Of a DNA stretch of 64,000 nt, positions 24,100-35,184 are shown piece after piece. The DNA is taken from NCBI RefSeq assembly GCF_029761935.1, contig NZ_CP121699.1:1612001-1676000 (forward strand), in the 5' to 3' direction. Origin of the DNA: Microbacterium testaceum. Its GTDB lineage: Bacteria; Actinomycetota; Actinomycetes; Actinomycetales; Microbacteriaceae. Under the pieces are notes generated by a model. The model ran no database searches. It saw only the letters and a program-made list of their open reading frames with translations, and was not told the origin of the DNA. Position 1 is the first letter of the stretch. The number at the start of each line of letters is the position of its first letter. The translations under genes and the position numbers were made by a program.

Positions 24100-24690
24100 T
24101 CAGGCCTGCGCGTCGGCCGACTGGAAGGGGAAGCCGAGCTGGCGGAGCAGCGAGCGACCCTCGTCGTCGGTCTTGGCGGTGGTGACGATGGTGATGTCGA
24201 AACCACGCACGCGGTCGATGCGGTCCTGATCGATCTCGTGGAACACGGACTGCTCCTGGAGACCGAAGGTGTAGTTGCCGTTGCCGTCGAACTGCTTGGC
24301 CGACAGTCCGCGGAAGTCGCGGATGCGGGGCAGGGCGAGGTTGACGAGGCGGTCCACGAACTCCCACGCACGGTCGCCACGGAGGGTGACGTGCGCACCG
24401 ATGGCCTGGCCCTCGCGCAGCTTGAACTGCGCGATGGACTTGCGGGCCTTGGTGACGATGGGCTTCTGACCGGTGATCTTGGTGAGGTCGTCGACCGCCC
24501 CATCGATCACCTTGCTGTCACGAGCCGCCTCACCGACACCGGTGTTCACGACGACCTTGACCAGACCGGGGATCTGCATGACGTTCTTGTAGCCGAACTC
24601 GTCCTGCAGCGCCTTCTTGATCTCGGCGTTGTACTTCTGCTTCAGGCGGGGCTGGATCTTGCCAGCCGCCGCGGCAGTCGAGGTGCTCAT
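24100..24690 (-). CDS. rplE: 50S ribosomal protein L5
   Basis: This 196-residue L5 binds 5S rRNA and contacts P-site t[63 protein letters not shown] and [20 protein letters not shown] are strong marks. The N-terminus has a short Ser/Thr/Ala extension. It begins 2 nt past the rplX stop. Confidence 0.97.
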   Translation of the reverse strand: MSTSTAAAAGKIQPRLKQKYNAEIKKALQDEFGYKNVMQIPGLVKVVVNTGVGEAARDSKVIDGAVDDLTKITGQKPIVTKARKSIAQFKLREGQAIGAHVTLRGDRAWEFVDRLVNLALPRIRDFRGLSAKQFDGNGNYTFGLQEQSVFHEIDQDRIDRVRGFDITIVTTAKTDDEGRSLLRQLGFPFQSADAQA

Positions 24691-24692
24691 GT

Positions 24693-25052
24693 TCAGAGGT
24701 CCTTGCCTGACTTCTTCGCGAAGCGCACGCGGACGGTGCGCTTGACGCCGTCCTTCACCTGCTCCTCGACCCGGCGACCGACACGGGTCGGCTTCTTGGT
24801 CGAGGGGTCGACGATCGCGACGTTGGAGATGTGGATCGGAGCTTCGAAGGTCTCGATGCCGCCGGTCTTGGTGCCGCGCTGGGACTGACCCACGCGGTTG
24901 TGCTTGGTGACGTGGTTCACGCCCTCGACGATGACGCGGTTCTGCTCGACGAGGACCTCGAGGACCTTGCCCTGCTTACCGCGGTCGCCGCCGCGCTCGG
25001 GCTTGGCACCCGAGATGACCTGAACCAGGTCGCCCTTTTTGATTTTCGCCAT
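24693..25052 (-). CDS. rplX: 50S ribosomal protein L24
   Basis: This 119-residue L24 is one of the two proteins that start 50S assembly. The KOW motif is [20 protein letters not shown] plus GKQGKVLEV, and [16 protein letters not shown] follows. The ~10-residue insert after SGAK relative to E. coli and the 119-residue length are common in actinobacteria. It begins 2 nt past rplN. Confidence 0.97.
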   Translation of the reverse strand: MAKIKKGDLVQVISGAKPERGGDRGKQGKVLEVLVEQNRVIVEGVNHVTKHNRVGQSQRGTKTGGIETFEAPIHISNVAIVDPSTKKPTRVGRRVEEQVKDGVKRTVRVRFAKKSGKDL

Positions 25053-25054
25053 GA

Positions 25055-25423
25055 TCAGATGACCTCCGGGGCGAGCGAGACGATCTTCATGAACTTCTTG
25101 TCGCGAAGCTCACGGCCGACCGGTCCGAAGATACGGGTGCCGCGGGGCTCCCCGTCGTTCTTCAGGATCACGGCGGCGTTCTCGTCGAACTTGATGTACG
25201 AGCCGTCGGGACGGCGGGTCTGCTTGACGACACGGACGACGACGGCCTTGACCACGTCGCCCTTCTTGACGTTTCCACCGGGGATCGCGTCCTTGACCGT
25301 GGCGACGATGACGTCACCGAGGCCGGCGTAGCGACGGTTGGACCCGCCGAGCACGCGAATGGTGAGCAGCTCCTTGGCGCCGGTGTTGTCGGCGACCTTC
25401 AGCCGGGATTCGTTCTGAATCAC
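25055..25423 (-). CDS. rplN: 50S ribosomal protein L14
   Basis: This 122-residue L14 forms bridge B8 with 16S r[23 protein letters not shown] and [20 protein letters not shown] are near invariant. The start is GTG 25423 with AAGGAG upstream. A perfect 11-bp hairpin (25441-25466) precedes it and overlaps the rpsQ stop. Confidence 0.97.
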   Translation of the reverse strand: MIQNESRLKVADNTGAKELLTIRVLGGSNRRYAGLGDVIVATVKDAIPGGNVKKGDVVKAVVVRVVKQTRRPDGSYIKFDENAAVILKNDGEPRGTRIFGPVGRELRDKKFMKIVSLAPEVI

Positions 25424-25440
25424 TTTTTACTCCTTGGATT

Positions 25441-25466
25441 CCAAGTAAGCCGCGAGGCTTACTTGG
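25441..25466 (-). other. hairpin overlapping the rpsQ stop, before rplN
   Basis: CCAAGTAAGCC (25441-25451) pairs perfectly with 25456-25466 across a GCGA loop. The rpsQ stop (25459-25461) is inside one arm, and the rplN ribosome binding site follows closely. It could couple rplN initiation to ribosomes finishing rpsQ. Confidence 0.5.
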
Positions 25467-25785
25467 CCTTCTCGAGGATCTCGACCAGGCGCCAGCGCTT
25501 GGTGGCGCTCAGCGGACGGGTCTCGTTGATGACGACGAGGTCGCCGATGCCCGCCGAGTTGGACTCGTCGTGCGCCTTGACCTTCGAGGTGCGGCGGATG
25601 ACCTTGCCGTAGAGCGGGTGCTTCACACGGTCCTCGACCTCGACGACGATGGTCTTGTCCATCTTGTCGCTGACGACGTAGCCACGACGCGCCTTGCGGT
25701 AACCGCGGGCGTTCTCGTCGCGAACGTCGTTCTCGGAGTGCTCGTGACCGGCGACCTGCGCCTCGGCCTTCTTCGCGGTAGCCAT
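25459..25785 (-). CDS. rpsQ: 30S ribosomal protein S17
   Basis: This 108-residue S17 binds the 5' domain of 16S r[23 protein letters not shown] and [20 protein letters not shown] are family marks, and [20 protein letters not shown] ends the fold. An N-terminal extension of about 28 residues (Glu/His-rich) is usual in this group. It shares one base with the rpmC stop. Confidence 0.96.
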   Translation of the reverse strand: MATAKKAEAQVAGHEHSENDVRDENARGYRKARRGYVVSDKMDKTIVVEVEDRVKHPLYGKVIRRTSKVKAHDESNSAGIGDLVVINETRPLSATKRWRLVEILEKAK

Positions 25786-26096
25786 TACTCCGCCTCTTCC
25801 TTCGCGGCGTCGTCAGCGGAGTCCGCCTTCTTCGCCTTGCTCTTCTTCGCCTTCGTCGCCTCGACCGGGGCCGGGGTGGCGCGGATGCCGAGCTCACGCT
25901 CACGGATCACGGTGTACAGACGCGCGATGTCGCGCTTGACTGCACGGATGCGACCGTGGCTCTCGAGCTGGCCGGTGGCCGACTGGAAGCGCAGGTTGAA
26001 CAGCTCTTCCTTGGCCTTACGCAGCTCCTCGACGAGGCGCTGGTCTTCGAACGTGTCGAGCTCGCTCGGGGCGAGCTGCTTGGTGCCGATCGCCAT
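25785..26096 (-). CDS. rpmC: 50S ribosomal protein L29
   Basis: This 103-residue L29 lies by the peptide exit tunnel. The core is [20 protein letters not shown] and [20 protein letters not shown]. After residue ~75 a Lys/Ala/Glu tail is added, making it longer than the usual 65. ATG 26096 overlaps the rplP stop by one base (TAATG). Longer upstream frames are antisense noise. Confidence 0.95.
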   Translation of the reverse strand: MAIGTKQLAPSELDTFEDQRLVEELRKAKEELFNLRFQSATGQLESHGRIRAVKRDIARLYTVIRERELGIRATPAPVEATKAKKSKAKKADSADDAAKEEAE

Positions 26097-26515
26097 TACG
26101 CGTCGCCCTCCTCGCGCTTGATGATGCGTGCCTTCAGGGGCAGCTTGTGAATTGCTCGGGTCAGAGCTTCGCGAGCGAGCTGCTCGTCGACGCCCGCGAC
26201 CTCGAAGAGGACGCGGCCCGGCTTGACGTTCGCAACCCACCACTCGGGGGAACCCTTACCCGAACCCATGCGGGTTTCGGCGGGCTTCTTCGTGAGGGGG
26301 CGGTCGGGGTAGATGTTGATCCACACCTTTCCACCGCGCTTGATGTGACGCGTCATGGCGATACGAGCGGACTCGATCTGACGGTTGGTCACGTATGCGG
26401 GGGTCAGCGCCTGGATCCCGAACTCACCGAACGACACCTGGGTGCCACCGGTGGCCTGGCCCGAACGGCCGGGGTGGTGCTGCTTGCGGTACTTGACCTT
26501 GCGGGGGATGAGCAT
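26096..26515 (-). CDS. rplP: 50S ribosomal protein L16
   Basis: This 139-residue L16 contacts A-site t[43 protein letters not shown] and [20 protein letters not shown] are diagnostic. It overlaps rpsC by one base. Confidence 0.97.
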   Translation of the reverse strand: MLIPRKVKYRKQHHPGRSGQATGGTQVSFGEFGIQALTPAYVTNRQIESARIAMTRHIKRGGKVWINIYPDRPLTKKPAETRMGSGKGSPEWWVANVKPGRVLFEVAGVDEQLAREALTRAIHKLPLKARIIKREEGDA

Positions 26516-27273
26516 TACGCCGACGCTCCTTCTGCCACGGGGGCCTCGTTACGAGGGCCACGACGACGGTCGCCGCCGCGGTCGTCACGACCGCGGGACT
26601 TGGGCGCGTTGGCCTGCTCGCGGGCGAGCTCCTTGTTGGTGAGGTCACCCTTGTAGATCCAGACCTTCACGCCGATGCGGCCGAAGGTGGTCTTGGCCTC
26701 GTAGAAGCCGTAGTCGATGTTCGCGCGCAGGGTGTGCAGGGGCACACGGCCTTCGCGGTAGAACTCCGAGCGGCTCATCTCGGCGCCGCCCAGGCGGCCC
26801 GACACCTGGATGCGGACACCCTTGGCACCGGCACGCTGCGCGCCCTGGAGGCCCTTGCGCATCGCGCGACGGAACGCCACGCGAGCGGTGAGCTGCTCCG
26901 CGACACCCTGAGCGACCAGCTGAGCGTCGGCCTCGGGGTTCTTGACCTCGAGGATGTTCAGCTGGATCTGCTTTCCGGTGAGCTTCTCGAGGTCGGCACG
27001 GATGCGCTCGGCCTCGGCGCCGCGGCGACCGATCACGATGCCCGGACGGGCGGTGTGGATGTCGACGCGGACACGGTCACGCGTGCGCTCGATCTCGATG
27101 TTGCTGACACCGGCGCGGTCGAGCGAGGTGGTCAGCAGGCGACGGATCTTGATGTCCTCGGCGAGGTAGTCGGCGTAACGCTGACCGGCCTTCGTCGAGT
27201 CCGAGAACCACCGCGACACGTGGTCGGTCGTGATGCCGAGGCGGAAGCCGTACGGGTTGACTTTCTGTCCCAT
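26515..27273 (-). CDS. rpsC: 30S ribosomal protein S3
   Basis: This 252-residue S3 lines the mRNA entry tunnel and acts with S4 and S5 as helicase. [20 protein letters not shown] and the KH loop [12 protein letters not shown] are clear, followed by [17 protein letters not shown] and [20 protein letters not shown]. The C-terminal Arg/Asp/Gly tail is a common actinobacterial addition. It overlaps rplV by one base. Confidence 0.97.
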   Translation of the reverse strand: MGQKVNPYGFRLGITTDHVSRWFSDSTKAGQRYADYLAEDIKIRRLLTTSLDRAGVSNIEIERTRDRVRVDIHTARPGIVIGRRGAEAERIRADLEKLTGKQIQLNILEVKNPEADAQLVAQGVAEQLTARVAFRRAMRKGLQGAQRAGAKGVRIQVSGRLGGAEMSRSEFYREGRVPLHTLRANIDYGFYEAKTTFGRIGVKVWIYKGDLTNKELAREQANAPKSRGRDDRGGDRRRGPRNEAPVAEGASA

Positions 27274-27671
27274 TACTTGCTCGCCTTCTTGTTGGCGCGA
27301 GCCGGGGCCGCTTCAGCGGTCTCGGGCGTCGCGAGCACGACCGTGATGTGGCTCGTGCGCTTCTTGATCTGGAAGGCGCGACCCTGAGCGCGGGGCTGGA
27401 AACGCTTGAGCGTCGTGCCCTCGTCGACGTACGCGTTCTTCACGTACAGGTCGGCGTCATCCAGGTACTCGTTCGTCTTGTCGGCCGTGACGCGAGCGTT
27501 CGCGATGGCCGAGGCGACGAGCTTGTAGATCGGCTCGCTCGCGCCCTGCGGCGCGAACTTCAGGATCGCGAGGGCCTCTTCGGCCTGCTTGCCCTTGATG
27601 AGGGCGACGACGCGACGAGCCTTCTGAGGGGTCACGCGGATGTGTCGCACACGTGCGATGGACTCCACCAT
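27273..27671 (-). CDS. rplV: 50S ribosomal protein L22
   Basis: This 132-residue L22 extends a loop into the exit tunnel (a macrolide-resistance site when altered). [20 protein letters not shown] and [20 protein letters not shown] with RTSHITVVL are normal. It lies 22 nt past the rpsS stop. Confidence 0.97.
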   Translation of the reverse strand: MVESIARVRHIRVTPQKARRVVALIKGKQAEEALAILKFAPQGASEPIYKLVASAIANARVTADKTNEYLDDADLYVKNAYVDEGTTLKRFQPRAQGRAFQIKKRTSHITVVLATPETAEAAPARANKKASK

Positions 27672-27693
27672 TTCTCTCTCCTCCTCGGTCGCC

Positions 27694-27975
27694 TTAGCGG
27701 CGACGGCCCTTCTTGTCGTCCTTCACGTGGCCGCGGAAGGTGCGGGTGGGCGAGAACTCGCCCAGCTTGTGGCCGACCATGGTCTCGGTCACGAACACGG
27801 GGATGTGCTTGCGACCGTCGTGCACGGCGATGGTGTGTCCCAGCATGGCGGGGATGATCATCGAACGGCGCGACCAGGTCTTGATGACGTTCTTCGAACC
27901 GGCTTCGTTCTGCGAGACGACCTTGCGAAGCAGGTGCTCGTCGACGAAGGGGCCCTTCTTAAGGCTGCGAGGCAT
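27694..27975 (-). CDS. rpsS: 30S ribosomal protein S19
   Basis: This 93-residue S19 forms the top of the 30S head with S13. [40 protein letters not shown] and [20 protein letters not shown] are near invariant. It lies 12 nt past rplB. Confidence 0.97.
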   Translation of the reverse strand: MPRSLKKGPFVDEHLLRKVVSQNEAGSKNVIKTWSRRSMIIPAMLGHTIAVHDGRKHIPVFVTETMVGHKLGEFSPTRTFRGHVKDDKKGRRR

Positions 27976-27987
27976 CTTCCTCTACTC

Positions 27988-28827
<840 letters not shown>

Positions 28828-28851
28828 TGTTCTTGTCCTCTATCCCGACCG

Positions 28852-29151
28852 TCAGCCGACAGACGTGAAGATGTCGATGGTGCCCGACTTGAGCGACACG
28901 ATGGCGCGCTTGGTGTCCTTGCGCTTGCCGATGCCGAAGCGGGTGCGACGGGCCTTGCCGACGCGGTTGATCGTGTTGACCGAGGCCACCTTGACGCCGA
29001 AGATCTTCTCGATGGCGAGCTTGATCTCGGTCTTCGACGAACGGGGGTCCACCAGGAAGGTGTACTTGCCCTCGTCGATGAGCGAGTAGCTCTTCTCCGA
29101 GACGACCGGCTTCAGGATGATGTCGCGCGGGTCCTTGTTGACGGTGGTCAT
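28852..29151 (-). CDS. rplW: 50S ribosomal protein L23
   Basis: This 99-residue L23 is the docking site for trigger factor and SRP at the tunnel exit. [20 protein letters not shown] and [20 protein letters not shown] are typical. The start overlaps the rplD stop by 4 nt. Confidence 0.97.
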   Translation of the reverse strand: MTTVNKDPRDIILKPVVSEKSYSLIDEGKYTFLVDPRSSKTEIKLAIEKIFGVKVASVNTINRVGKARRTRFGIGKRKDTKRAIVSLKSGTIDIFTSVG

Positions 29152-29810
29152 GCCGAGACCTCCTCGGTGGCTGCGGACTTCGACGCGACGAACGCGTCGT
29201 AGGCGGCCTTGGTGAAGACGATGTCGTCGGAGACGATCACGTCGTAGGTGTTCAGCTGGCCGACGGTCAGCACGTGGACGTACGCGAGGTTGCGGACGCT
29301 CTTGATCGTCAGCTCGTCGTCGCGGTCGATGACCACGAGGACGTTCTTGACGGCACCGAAGGCCTTCAGCGCGGCGGCAGCGGCCTTGGTCGAGGGGGCA
29401 CCCTCGATGGCGAAGCTGTCGACGATGTGCAGACGCTGCCCACGAGCACGGTCGCTGAGCGCACCCAGGAGGGCGGCCGCGATCATCTTCTTGGGGGTGC
29501 GCTGGCTGTAGTCGCGGGGCTTGGGGCCGTGGACGATGCCACCACCGGTCATGTGCGGCGCGCGGATCGAGCCCTGGCGGGCGTTACCCGTGCCCTTCTG
29601 CTTGAAGGGCTTGCGACCGGCGCCGGAGACCTCGCCACGACGCTTGGTCGAGTGCGTGCCCTGGCGAGCCGCGGCGCGCTGCGCCACGACGACCTGGTGG
29701 ATCAGCGGGATATTCGTCTTGACGTCGAAGAGCGCGGCGGGCAGCTCGACAGAGCCGGCCTTCTTGCCGTCGGCCTTCACGACGTCGAGCGCGAGAGTCG
29801 AGTCAGCCAT
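29148..29810 (-). CDS. rplD: 50S ribosomal protein L4
   Basis: This 220-residue L4 has a tunnel loop and in some bacteria represses the S10 operon through its leader [43 protein letters not shown] and [20 protein letters not shown] are diagnostic. A leader of about 300 nt lies upstream of rpsJ, but I cannot show an L4-binding fold in it. Confidence 0.97.
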   Translation of the reverse strand: MADSTLALDVVKADGKKAGSVELPAALFDVKTNIPLIHQVVVAQRAAARQGTHSTKRRGEVSGAGRKPFKQKGTGNARQGSIRAPHMTGGGIVHGPKPRDYSQRTPKKMIAAALLGALSDRARGQRLHIVDSFAIEGAPSTKAAAAALKAFGAVKNVLVVIDRDDELTIKSVRNLAYVHVLTVGQLNTYDVIVSDDIVFTKAAYDAFVASKSAATEEVSA

Positions 29811-29812
29811 GA

Positions 29813-30472
29813 TCAGGCACCCTTCACTGCGTTGCGGACGTAGACGATGCGGCCACGAGCACCGGGGACGGCGCCCTTGACGAGCATGAGTCCCTTCTCG
29901 GCGTCGACGGCGTGCACCGTGAGGTTGAGGACGGTCACGCGCTCGCCACCCATACGGCCGGCCATGCGCATGCCCTTGAAGACGCGGCTCGGGGTCGACG
30001 AGGCGCCGATCGAGCCGGGCTTGCGGTGGTTGCGGTGCGCACCGTGCGATGCGGAGACGCCCTTGAAGTTGTGACGCTTCATCACACCGGCGGTGCCCTT
30101 GCCCTTGCTGGTGCCGACGACGTCGACCAGCTGGCCGGCCTCGAACAGACCGTCGACGGTGAGCTCCTGGCCCAGCGCGTAGTCTGCGGCGTCAGCCGTG
30201 CGCACCTCGGTGAGGTGGCGGCGAGGGGTGACGCCCGCGGCGTCGAAGTGAGCCGTGAGCGGCTTGTTCACCTTGCGGGGGTCGATCTGGCCGTAGCCGA
30301 TCTGAACGGCGTTGTAGCCGTCCTTCTCGAGCGAGCGCAACTGGGTCACGACGTTCGGCGCGACCTCGATGACGGTGACGGGAACGAGCTTGCCGTTCTC
30401 GTCCCACACCTGGGTCATGCCGAGCTTGGTGCCGAGGAGGCCCTTGGAGATCTTGGAGTTGATGTCAGCCAT
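29813..30472 (-). CDS. rplC: 50S ribosomal protein L3
   Basis: This 219-residue L3 starts 50S assembly and reaches toward the peptidyl-transferase centre. [20 protein letters not shown] and [20 protein letters not shown], then [20 protein letters not shown], are typical. ATG 30472 has GAGG upstream. It lies 8 nt past rpsJ. The longer frame upstream is out of frame with rpsJ and is not coding. Confidence 0.97.
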   Translation of the reverse strand: MADINSKISKGLLGTKLGMTQVWDENGKLVPVTVIEVAPNVVTQLRSLEKDGYNAVQIGYGQIDPRKVNKPLTAHFDAAGVTPRRHLTEVRTADAADYALGQELTVDGLFEAGQLVDVVGTSKGKGTAGVMKRHNFKGVSASHGAHRNHRKPGSIGASSTPSRVFKGMRMAGRMGGERVTVLNLTVHAVDAEKGLMLVKGAVPGARGRIVYVRNAVKGA

Positions 30473-30480
30473 GTCGAACC

Positions 30481-30789
30481 TCAGAGCTTGATCTCGATGT
30501 TGACATCGGCAGGAAGGTCGAGGCGCATCAGCGAGTCGACGGCCTTGGGCGTCGGGTCGATGATGTCGATGAGGCGCTTGTGGGTGCGCATCTCGAAGTG
30601 CTCGCGGCTGTCCTTGTACTTGTGGGGCGACCGGATGACGCACACGACGTTCTTCTCGGTCGGAAGGGGAACCGGGCCCACCACGGTGGCACCGGCACGG
30701 GTCACGGTGTCGACGATCTTGCGCGCCGACGAGTCAAGCCCGGCGTGGTCGTACGACTTCAGGCGAATGCGGATCTTCTGTCCCGCCAT
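30481..30789 (-). CDS. rpsJ: 30S ribosomal protein S10
   Basis: This 102-residue S10, also a transcription antitermination partner of NusB, is first in the S10 operon. [40 protein letters not shown] and [20 protein letters not shown] are near invariant. ATG 30789 gives the standard length, with GAGAGAG upstream. The promoter at 31102-31130 implies a leader of about 300 nt. Confidence 0.97.
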   Translation of the reverse strand: MAGQKIRIRLKSYDHAGLDSSARKIVDTVTRAGATVVGPVPLPTEKNVVCVIRSPHKYKDSREHFEMRTHKRLIDIIDPTPKAVDSLMRLDLPADVNIEIKL

Positions 30790-30914
30790 TGTCTGCTCTC
30801 TCTCTTTCTCGCGTCTTACCCGACCTGGGGCATTGGACGCACGGTGGCGCTGTCGCGCCCTGGCACTTCCCCTCGCTTTCGCGAGAGATGCTGCACCGCT
30901 GTTCAGCTGTGAAA

Positions 30915-30934
30915 CCGGATGCCATGGCATCCGG
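30915..30934 (-). repeat. 20-nt perfect palindrome in the S10 leader
   Basis: CCGGATGCCATGGCATCCGG is a perfect palindrome with a central NcoI-like CCATGG and one GGATGCC word in each arm. As RNA it could fold as a stem only with a few unpaired central bases. As DNA it could be a protein-binding site. It lies 126-145 nt before rpsJ. Confidence 0.6.
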
Positions 30935-31101
30935 CCCGCCCCTCGCACGCACGCGCGCGAATCTCACGAGAAGATGAAGGGGGTTCGGTGTGGCGTTCTG
31001 CTGCCCGCGGCCCAGGACCCTGCGCTGACGCGCCGCCTGTGCACTGCCGAGACAGTGATCCTGGCGCACGCCGAGCGCGCACCGGAGTGTGGAACTGGAC
31101 T

Positions 31102-31130
31102 AGTCTACGTACCGCTCGGGCGAGTCGCAA
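31102..31130 (-). promoter_or_regulatory. S10 operon promoter
   Basis: Minus-strand TTGCGA (-35) and TAGACT (-10) are separated by 17 nt. The start would be near 31095, about 305 nt before rpsJ. It sits just past the terminator of the upstream gene. Confidence 0.6.
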
Positions 31131-31182
31131 ACCCGGGCGTGTCGCGCCCGGCCGATGCTCAGCAAACCGCAGTCCGAACGAC

Positions 31183-31218
31183 AGCGGCGCCGCCCCGACG
31201 CTCGGGGACGGCGCCGCT
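31183..31218 (-). terminator. terminator after the MT0933-like gene
   Basis: AGCGGCGCC (31183-31191) pairs with 31210-31218, and an inner stem CCCCGA (31193-31198) pairs with 31202-31207. It lies 14 nt past the stop. No T tract follows. Confidence 0.55.
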
Positions 31219-31232
31219 CCAGGCTGCGTTCG

Positions 31233-31448
31233 TCAGGCGTTGCCGATGTGCTTGTCGACGTTCGCTCGGGTCTCGTCGACCTTCGCGTGGTGTTCCGCGG
31301 GAACGACCTTCTTGATGGCGTCGGCCGCTCCGTCGAGCACCTTGTCGCTGACCTCTTCGGCCTTCTCGCTCTTCAGAGCCTCTTCGATCTTGTCGCGGTT
31401 CTCGTCCAGGAGCTTCTTGCCCTTGGCGATGATGTCGTCCACTCCCAT
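31233..31448 (-). CDS. MT0933/Rv0909-like antitoxin-family small protein
   Basis: This 71-residue, highly charged, helical protein (GVDDIIAKGKKLLDENRDKI, EEVSDKVLDGAADAIKKVVP, HHAKVDETRANVDKHIGNA) matches the family named after the Mycobacterium antitoxin Rv0909/MT0933. In mycobacteria the partner is a toxin next door. Here no toxin-like gene adjoins it, and such orphans are frequent in actinobacteria, so an antitoxin role is not proven. I chose ATG 31448 because AAGGAG lies 6 nt upstream. In-frame codons further up lack one. It sits between tuf and the S10 operon with its own terminator. Confidence 0.65.
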   Translation of the reverse strand: MGVDDIIAKGKKLLDENRDKIEEALKSEKAEEVSDKVLDGAADAIKKVVPAEHHAKVDETRANVDKHIGNA

Positions 31449-31580
31449 GCGCATCTCCTTCGCAGACACGGCCGGCGATTCCGCCGACTCTCGCCTCATT
31501 GTGGTCACGGACCGGCGTGGAACGGAACCCCCGGCTTCGGAGATCGCACTCGAGGGAAAATCCCTCGCGGGAACGACAAA

Positions 31581-31602
31581 GGCCGGGCCCGAAGGCCCGG
31601 CC
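31581..31602 (-). terminator. tuf terminator
   Basis: GGCCGGGCC (31581-31589) pairs with 31594-31602 across CGAA, followed by TTTGTCGTT on the minus strand. It is 26 nt past the tuf stop, with the best T-rich tail among the ribosomal-region hairpins. Confidence 0.8.
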
Positions 31603-31627
31603 TGTGCCGAGTGAAGTCTGGAAGGAC

Positions 31628-32821
31628 TTACTTGAGGATCTTGGTGACGGTACCGGCACCGACGGTGCGGCCACCCTCACGGATCGCGTAGCCGAGGCCC
31701 TCTTCCATGGCGATCGGCTGGATGAGCTCGACCGACATCTCCGTGGTGTCACCGGGCATGACCATCTCGGTGCCCTCGGGCAGCGTGATGACGCCGGTCA
31801 CGTCGGTGGTGCGGAAGTAGAACTGCGGGCGGTAGTTCGTGAAGAACGGGTTGTGGCGGCCGCCCTCTTCCTTGGACAGGATGTACGCCGTGCCCTCGAA
31901 GTTGGTGTGCGGGGTGACCGAACCGGGCTTCACGACGACCTGGCCGCGCTCGACGTCGTCACGCTTGGTGCCGCGGAGGAGCAGACCACAGTTCTCGCCG
32001 GCCCAGGCCTCGTCGAGCTGCTTGTGGAACATCTCGATACCCGTGACCGTGGTCTTCTGCGTCGGGCGGATGCCGACGATCTCGACCTCGGAGTTGATCG
32101 CGAGGGTACCGCGCTCGGCGCGACCCGTGACGACCGTTCCACGACCGGTGATGGTGAAGACGTCCTCGATGGGCATGAGGAACGGCTTGTCCTTGTCACG
32201 CACCGGGTCGGGGATCGACTCGTCGACGGCTTCCATGAGCTCGACGATCGCGTTGACCCACTGCTCGTCGCCCTCGAGAGCCTTGAGGCCCGAGACGCGG
32301 ACGACGGGGGCGTTGTCGCCGTCGAAGTCCTGCGACGACAGCAGCTCGCGGACCTCGAGCTCGACGAGCTCCAGGATCTCCTCGTCGTCGACCATGTCGC
32401 TCTTGTTCAGCGCGACCAGCAGGTAGGGAACGCCGACCTGCTTGGCGAGCAGAACGTGCTCACGGGTCTGAGCCATCGGGCCGTCGGTGGCGGCGACCAC
32501 GAGGATCGCGCCGTCCATCTGAGCGGCACCGGTGATCATGTTCTTGATGTAGTCGGCGTGACCGGGCGCGTCGACGTGAGCGTAGTGACGCTTCGGGGTC
32601 TCGTACTCGACGTGCGAGATGTTGATCGTGATACCGCGCTGACGCTCTTCCGGCGCCGAGTCGATCGACGCGAAGTCGCGCTGAACGTTGGTGGCCGACG
32701 GGAACTTGTCGGCGAGCACCTTCGAGATGGCAGCGGTGAGCGTGGTCTTGCCGTGGTCGACGTGACCGATCGTTCCGATGTTCACGTGCGGCTTGGTCCG
32801 CTCGAACTTGGCCTTAGCCAC
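31628..32821 (-). CDS. tuf: elongation factor Tu
   Basis: This 397-residue EF-Tu delivers aminoacyl-tRNA to the A site. GTP-binding motifs are GHVDHGKTT (P-loop), DAPGHADY and NKSD, with effector [14 protein letters not shown]. Domain III ends normally in [14 protein letters not shown]. The length is standard. The 161-nt gap from fusA holds a terminator-like hairpin and a possible TAATCT box (32897-32902), so tuf may have its own promoter in addition to str read-through. Confidence 0.98.
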   Translation of the reverse strand: MAKAKFERTKPHVNIGTIGHVDHGKTTLTAAISKVLADKFPSATNVQRDFASIDSAPEERQRGITINISHVEYETPKRHYAHVDAPGHADYIKNMITGAAQMDGAILVVAATDGPMAQTREHVLLAKQVGVPYLLVALNKSDMVDDEEILELVELEVRELLSSQDFDGDNAPVVRVSGLKALEGDEQWVNAIVELMEAVDESIPDPVRDKDKPFLMPIEDVFTITGRGTVVTGRAERGTLAINSEVEIVGIRPTQKTTVTGIEMFHKQLDEAWAGENCGLLLRGTKRDDVERGQVVVKPGSVTPHTNFEGTAYILSKEEGGRHNPFFTNYRPQFYFRTTDVTGVITLPEGTEMVMPGDTTEMSVELIQPIAMEEGLGYAIREGGRTVGAGTVTKILK

Positions 32822-32896
32822 TGGGTCCTCCTCAGGACGTTGGTTGCGAGGTCTCGGGCACTGGATTGCGACCGGTTCTTCGCGGGGATGGTTCTC

Positions 32897-32902
32897 AGAT
32901 TA
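32897..32902 (-). promoter_or_regulatory. possible tuf -10 box
   Basis: TAATCT on the minus strand fits TANNNT and gives a leader of about 70 nt. No good -35 is at 16-18 nt, so this is weak. Confidence 0.3.
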
Positions 32903-32928
32903 CTAGAGAGTCGGTATTCAGTTTGAGC

Positions 32929-32970
32929 GGATGCCGGGAACCTGAGCAGAACCCGGGGTTCCCGGCATCC
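32929..32970 (-). terminator. hairpin between fusA and tuf
   Basis: A perfect 14-bp stem (32929-32942 with 32957-32970) with a 14-nt loop starts 12 nt past the fusA stop. Both arms begin with GGATGCC/GGCATCC. It has no strong T tract, so partial termination or processing is possible. Confidence 0.6.
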
Positions 32971-32982
32971 ATGAGAGCGGTT

Positions 32983-35097
32983 TTACTCGCCCTTGTTCTT
33001 CTGGATGATCTCGTCGGCGACGGCCTTCGGGACATCGGCGTAGCTGTCGAACTCCATCGAGTAGACGGCGCGACCCGAGGTCTTCGAGCGCAGGTCACCG
33101 ATGTAGCCGAACATCTCGGACAGCGGCACGTTGGCCCGGACGACCTTGACGCCGGCGGCGTCTTCCATCGACTGGATCTGGCCACGACGCGAGTTCAGGT
33201 CGCCGATGACGTCGCCCATGTACTCCTCGGGAGTGCGGACCTCGACGGCCATGATCGGCTCGAGGATCGTGGGGTTCGCCTTGCGGACGGCCTCCTTGAA
33301 GCCCATGGAGCCGGCGATCTTGAACGCCATCTCCGAGGAGTCGACGTCGTGCGAGGCGCCGTCGAGGAGGATCGCCTTGACACCCACCATGGGGTAGCCG
33401 GCGAGCACGCCGACGTTCATGGCGTCCTGGAAGCCCTGGTCGGTCGGCGAGATGTACTCGCGCGGGATACGACCACCGGTGACCTTGTTCTCGAACTCGT
33501 AGGTCTTGTCGGCCGTGACCTCGAGGGGCTCGATCGCGAACTGGATCTTCGCGAACTGACCCGATCCACCGGTCTGCTTCTTGTGCGTGTAGTCGTGGCG
33601 CTCGACCGACTTGCGGATGGTCTCGCGGTACGCGACCTGCGGCTTTCCGACGTTGGCCTCGACCTTGAACTCGCGCTTCATGCGGTCGACCAGGATGTCG
33701 AGGTGTAGCTCGCCCATGCCCTTGATGACGGTCTGACCGGTCTCGGAGTTCTGCTCGACGCGGAACGTCGGGTCTTCCTCCGCGAGCTTCTGGATGGCGA
33801 CACCCAGCTTCTCCTGGTCGGCCTTGGTCTTGGGCTCGATGGCGACCTCGATGACCGGCTCCGGGAACGTCATCGACTCGAGGACGACCTGGTTGGCCGG
33901 GTCGCACAGGGTGTCACCGGTGGTGGTGTCCTTGAGGCCGATGACCGCGTAGATGTGACCGGCGGTGACCGAGTCGACCGGCATCTCCTTGTTGGCGTGC
34001 ATCTGGAAGATCTTCCCGATGCGCTCCTTCTTGCCCTTGGTCGCGTTGACGACCTGGGCGCCGGAGTCGAGGTGACCCGAGTACACGCGGATGTAGGTGA
34101 GGCGACCGAAGAACGGGTGCGTCACGATCTTGAACGCGAGAGCCGCGAAGGGCTCCTCGCGGTCGGCGTGGCGCTCGATGACGATCTCTTCGTCCTTGGG
34201 GTCGTGGGCCTCGATGGCCGGCACGTCCAGGGGCGAGGGGAGGTAGTCGACGACCGCGTCGAGCATGGGCTGCACGCCGCGGTTCTTGAACGCCGAACCG
34301 CAGAGCACGGGGTAGAGCTCCGAGTTGATCGTCATCTTGCGGATGGCGCCCTTGATCTCGGCGACCGTGAGCTCCTCGCCACCGAAGAACTTCTCGAGGA
34401 GGGCGTCGTCGGACTCGGCGACGGTCTCGAGGAGCTGCTGGCGGTACTCGGCCGCCTTGTCGGCGAGGTCGGCCGGGATCTCCTGGATCTCGTACTTGGC
34501 GCCCATGGTCACGTCACCCTTGGCGTCGCCGGGCCACACCAGTGCGCGCATCTCGACGAGGTCGATGACGCCGACGAAGTCGTTCTCGGCACCGATCGGC
34601 AGCTGGATGACCAGCGGCTTGGCCTTCAGGCGGTTGACGATGGTGTCGACCGTGAAGTAGAAGTCGGCGCCCAGCTTGTCCATCTTGTTGACGAAGCAGA
34701 TGCGGGGGACGTCGTACTTGTCGGCCTGACGCCACACGGTCTCGGACTGGGGCTCGACGCCCTCTTTGCCGTCGAAGACGGCGACGGCGCCATCGAGCAC
34801 GCGCAGCGAGCGCTCGACCTCGACCGTGAAGTCGACGTGACCGGGGGTGTCGATGATGTTGATCTGGTTCTTGTCCCAGAAGCAGGTCACAGCAGCGGAG
34901 GTGATCGTGATGCCACGCTCCTGCTCCTGCTCCATCCAGTCGGTGGTCGCCGCACCATCGTGCGTCTCACCGATCTTGTGGTTGACGCCCGTGTAGAACA
35001 GGATGCGCTCGGTCGTCGTGGTCTTGCCGGCATCGATGTGGGCCATGATGCCGATGTTGCGGACCTTGTGAAGGTCGGTGAGCACGTCTTGTGCCAC
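32983..35097 (-). CDS. fusA: elongation factor G
   Basis: This 704-residue EF-G moves tRNAs and mRNA during elongation and helps recycle ribosomes. P-loop [35 protein letters not shown] and [10 protein letters not shown] mark the G domain, and domain IV has HVD-type [10 protein letters not shown] chose GTG 35097, where the EF-G N-terminus [20 protein letters not shown] begins, with AGGAAG upstream. It is third in rpsL-rpsG-fusA-tuf. Confidence 0.98.
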   Translation of the reverse strand: MAQDVLTDLHKVRNIGIMAHIDAGKTTTTERILFYTGVNHKIGETHDGAATTDWMEQEQERGITITSAAVTCFWDKNQINIIDTPGHVDFTVEVERSLRVLDGAVAVFDGKEGVEPQSETVWRQADKYDVPRICFVNKMDKLGADFYFTVDTIVNRLKAKPLVIQLPIGAENDFVGVIDLVEMRALVWPGDAKGDVTMGAKYEIQEIPADLADKAAEYRQQLLETVAESDDALLEKFFGGEELTVAEIKGAIRKMTINSELYPVLCGSAFKNRGVQPMLDAVVDYLPSPLDVPAIEAHDPKDEEIVIERHADREEPFAALAFKIVTHPFFGRLTYIRVYSGHLDSGAQVVNATKGKKERIGKIFQMHANKEMPVDSVTAGHIYAVIGLKDTTTGDTLCDPANQVVLESMTFPEPVIEVAIEPKTKADQEKLGVAIQKLAEEDPTFRVEQNSETGQTVIKGMGELHLDILVDRMKREFKVEANVGKPQVAYRETIRKSVERHDYTHKKQTGGSGQFAKIQFAIEPLEVTADKTYEFENKVTGGRIPREYISPTDQGFQDAMNVGVLAGYPMVGVKAILLDGASHDVDSSEMAFKIAGSMGFKEAVRKANPTILEPIMAVEVRTPEEYMGDVIGDLNSRRGQIQSMEDAAGVKVVRANVPLSEMFGYIGDLRSKTSGRAVYSMEFDSYADVPKAVADEIIQKNKGE

Positions 35098-35140
35098 GGG
35101 TGTCTTCCTTACCTGTTGGGAGGTTGATGCCGGGCCCATC

Positions 35141-35177
35141 GGAGGGTCCGCGACCGGGGTGCGGTCACGGACCCTCC
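35141..35177 (-). other. hairpin between rpsG and fusA
   Basis: GGAGGGTCCG (35141-35150) pairs with 35168-35177, and GACC/GGTC continues the stem past one C/A mismatch, closing on a 7-nt loop. It lies 8 nt past the rpsG stop with no T tract, so it may attenuate or mark processing. In E. coli S7 regulates fusA from this gap, but I cannot show an S7 site. Confidence 0.5.
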
Positions 35178-35184
35178 GCGGGTT

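Larger units (their letters stand above)
30790..31232. other. 443-nt gap: S10 operon leader and promoter
   Basis: This gap holds, from right to left, the terminator of the MT0933-like gene (31183-31218), the S10 promoter (31102-31130) and a leader of about 300 nt. The leader contains a 20-nt perfect palindrome (30915-30934). No protein frame is convincing and no known riboswitch is recognised. Confidence 0.65.

Noticed and set aside
30790..31232. Riboswitch or tRNA in the S10 upstream gap
   Set aside because: No tRNA cloverleaf and no known riboswitch consensus could be recognised.
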